Assembly (NCBI RefSeq): GCF_003003285.1
Contig: NZ_PVTP01000001.1
Location: 186,001-250,000 of the forward strand
DNA: 64,000 nucleotides
Direction: 5' to 3'
DNA from: Yoonia maritima
GTDB taxonomy: Bacteria > Pseudomonadota > Alphaproteobacteria > Rhodobacterales > Rhodobacteraceae
The notes below the pieces were generated by a model. It had not been told where the DNA came from, made no database searches, and saw only the letters and a list, made by a program, of their open reading frames with translations. Each line of letters opens with the position of its first letter. Positions within the stretch are counted from its first letter, which is position 1. Below are positions 62,194 to 64,000 of the stretch, in pieces. The translations under genes were made by a program, and so were the position numbers.

Positions 62194-63141
62194 ATGGGCC
62201 TGGTCGAAGCATGGGGGGGTAACCCCATTGGTTGGTTCTTTGCCAACCTAATCGAAGCATTTTACAATTTTGGCTACGCAGTGACGCATCCCGGCCAGTG
62301 GTTGTCGTGGATTCCCTTTACCAATGCAGCAATGGACGACCTAGAGGTCAAACAAGCGCTCATGCGCTTTATCTACTACGGCGCCTCGGTCGAATTGTTC
62401 TTTGTGGTATTTGTCATTTTCATGATCGTCAGCATCGTTGGCTTTGTGAACAACCAGTTCATGTGGGGCTGCGTGCGTGTGCTTGAAGGCATCGCAAACA
62501 AGGTCGGTCGCTTTTTCGCTTGGGCAGGGCTGCTGATGGTCCTGCAGCAGATCGTGATCATCTTTATGCAGCGCATCTTTGCGGTGTCTGAAATCGGCAT
62601 CGGCTTTGGCGTGAACTTTGCCAAAGACGTCAGCTGGTGGTCAGAAGAGCTCAAGCTATATAACGCGATGATCGTCTGCATGTGCGCGAGCTATACATTC
62701 GTCCAAGGCGGCCACGTCCGCGTTGATCTGGTCTATTCCGCCGTAAGCCACCGTACAAAGCGGATCATCGATATGGTCGGTTCGCTGTTGCTGATGGTGC
62801 CTGCCGCTATTCTAACATGGCTTTACGGCTGGTTCTTCTTGTGGCGCAACCTTGTGGTGCCGAACCCCTCGGCGTCAGATAGTCTTGACCGTCTGGTGAA
62901 CAAGGCCCGTGCGCTGCGTTGGAACGTCGAAACTATCGGCTTTTCACCAAATGGGTTTAACGCCTACTTCCTGTTCAAAATCCTACTGGTGACCTTCACC
63001 ATCATGGTGATGATGCAGGCTGTTGCGTTCTTTTATCGCTCGTACCTTGAGCTAAAAGAAGGCCCGGACAGTGATGGCAAGAACCTCGACCGTGATGTGA
63101 TCGGCGATGCGACCGCTGAACTTGTCGCAGAAATTCACTAA
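62194..63141 (+). CDS. dctQ: TRAP transporter small permease subunit (DctQ), large form
   Basis: 315 residues, larger than the usual 160-200. Several TM segments (LFFVVFVIFMIVSIVGFVN, FFAWAGLLMVLQQIVII, GSLLLMVPAAILTWLYGWFF, ILLVTFTIMVMMQAVAFFY) with the DctQ-like MCASYTFVQGGHVRVDLVY. N-terminal 60 residues are extra. Start 62194 (MGLVEAW); the in-frame ATG 62134 sits in the hairpin and adds 20 residues. Fifteen bases before dctM. Confidence 0.88.
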   Translation: MGLVEAWGGNPIGWFFANLIEAFYNFGYAVTHPGQWLSWIPFTNAAMDDLEVKQALMRFIYYGASVELFFVVFVIFMIVSIVGFVNNQFMWGCVRVLEGIANKVGRFFAWAGLLMVLQQIVIIFMQRIFAVSEIGIGFGVNFAKDVSWWSEELKLYNAMIVCMCASYTFVQGGHVRVDLVYSAVSHRTKRIIDMVGSLLLMVPAAILTWLYGWFFLWRNLVVPNPSASDSLDRLVNKARALRWNVETIGFSPNGFNAYFLFKILLVTFTIMVMMQAVAFFYRSYLELKEGPDSDGKNLDRDVIGDATAELVAEIH

Positions 63142-63156
63142 GGTAGGGCGCGAGAT

Positions 63157-64000
63157 ATGCTTTTAGGTTTAGATGGCGTAGAAATCGGCATCATCATCGT
63201 CTTTTTGACGTTGTTTGCTGGGATTTTGTCGGGCTTTCCTGTCGCTTTTGCGATTAGTGGTTCTGCCGTTATTTCATTCGGAATTATCGCCGCTCTCGAC
63301 AGCTCTGGTCTGTTGATCCATGCCGCGATTGATACAAACTCTGCGGAATACGCCGCTCTGATCGCCGAAGGTGTGCGGCCGGACGCGGTATCAGTGTTCC
63401 GATACCCCGAATTGCCGCGATATGAACATGTGTTGTTCCCCAACGGTTGGGAACAAGCGCTTGATCGTAACGTTGGTTTCCTTGTGAACCGTATGAACGA
63501 ACGTGTTCTTGCTGGTCAGTCGATCGAAACACTGCTTGCTGTTGTGATGTTCGTCATGATGGGGATCGTGCTAGAGCGGTCGCGCATCGCAGACGAGCTG
63601 CTGACAACAATGGCCAAAGTATTCGGTCCATTGCCCGGCGGTTTGGCTGTATCCATCGTGATCGTTGGCGCATTCCTTGCTGCTTCCACCGGTATTGTGG
63701 GCGCAACAGTTGTAACCATGGGTTTGCTAGCGCTGCCGACGATGTTGAAGAACGGGTATTCGCCCGAACTATCGACAGGTGTGATTGCGGCGTCTGGTAC
63801 GTTGGGGCAGATCATTCCACCGTCCATTGTTATCGTTCTGTTGGGCACGCTTGCTGGTGACCTTTATTCAGCCGCCCAAGAAGAACGCGCGCAGCTTGCG
63901 GGTTGTTCTGATGCTCTGACATATCTGGGCGAACCCGCTGTTGTGTCCGTCGGCACGTTGTTCCAAGCGGCGATGCTTCCGGGGATCATGCTGGCGGTGC
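63157..64000 (+). CDS. dctM: TRAP transporter large permease subunit (DctM), partial
   Basis: Starts at ATG 63157, open to the window edge (281 codons). TM-rich: IGIIIVFLTLFAGILSGFPV-like start (IIIVFLTLFAGILSG), ETLLAVVMFVMMGIVLE, VSIVIVGAFLAASTGIVGAT and GQIIPPSIVIVLLGTL, the DctM core. An insert of about 60 residues (DTNSAEYAALIAEG to NERVLAGQS, about 48-125) and another (SAAQEERAQLAGCSDALTY) set it apart from standard DctM, as in TakM-type subunits. Cut off at the window end. Confidence 0.9.
   Translation, partial: MLLGLDGVEIGIIIVFLTLFAGILSGFPVAFAISGSAVISFGIIAALDSSGLLIHAAIDTNSAEYAALIAEGVRPDAVSVFRYPELPRYEHVLFPNGWEQALDRNVGFLVNRMNERVLAGQSIETLLAVVMFVMMGIVLERSRIADELLTTMAKVFGPLPGGLAVSIVIVGAFLAASTGIVGATVVTMGLLALPTMLKNGYSPELSTGVIAASGTLGQIIPPSIVIVLLGTLAGDLYSAAQEERAQLAGCSDALTYLGEPAVVSVGTLFQAAMLPGIMLAV

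Overview
The window looks like a chromosomal segment of a marine alphaproteobacterium of the Rhodobacterales (Roseobacter group). The evidence is gene content and synteny: an R. capsulatus-type gene transfer agent (GTA) cluster between mltG and cysE, a pyruvate dehydrogenase operon whose E1 beta carries its own lipoyl domain, an L9 protein with a long acidic tail, and several TRAP-transporter genes. I cannot assign a genus.

Layout. 1-2800: a frameshifted EEP-family gene, then glnA and glnB on the minus strand. 2969-6400: bifunctional NAD(P)H-hydrate repair enzyme, tRNA-Leu(UAG), and trigger factor with a tandem 23-bp repeat upstream. 6500-10700 (minus): a CpdB-like nucleotidase, a glyoxalase remnant, a lipoprotein with no standard start codon, and rplI-rpsR-rpsF. 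10970-13500: a two-TM protein, a periplasmic YceI protein and a cytochrome b561-YceI fusion. 13670-18470: fatty-acid genes fabD-fabG-acpP-fabF and mltG. 18630-32740: a complete-looking GTA cluster from small terminase to the giant hub/fibre protein, then a small conserved GTA-linked gene and cysE.

33680-36060: ohr/ohrR peroxide defence with a pair of operator-like dyads, then an Rrf2 regulator with a thioredoxin-reductase-like flavoenzyme. 36225-37770: an A+T-rich two-gene unit, an HlyC-type toxin-activating acyltransferase followed 3 bases later by a VCBS-Hint protein; this is the most unusual module in the window. 37814-43880: pdhC-pdhB-pdhA, a two-TM protein, ftsB and class I aldolase. 44000-46510: a LysR/SDR divergent pair and an alpha/beta-hydrolase-like gene. 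46557-48906: pgk and two cyclophilins (cytoplasmic and exported) that overlap. 49076-52870: DMT exporter, selO, nucleoside hydrolase and an exported EF-hand miniprotein.

52917-55550: ilvH and ilvI preceded by a full transcription attenuator (promoter, 15-codon leader rich in Asn/Val/Leu/Ile, terminator). 55689-57310: a diguanylate cyclase gene broken by an amber codon and a YghU-type glutathione transferase. 57526-64000: a LysM-solute-binding fusion, then a NarL-type two-component system divergent from a TakP-like TRAP transporter (P, Q, and M running off the window end), with a TACGTA dyad between them that may be the regulator's target. Functionally the window is mostly core metabolism; the accessory interest is the GTA, the HlyC-Hint pair, several decayed genes and a number of regulatory dyads and attenuator-like hairpins.
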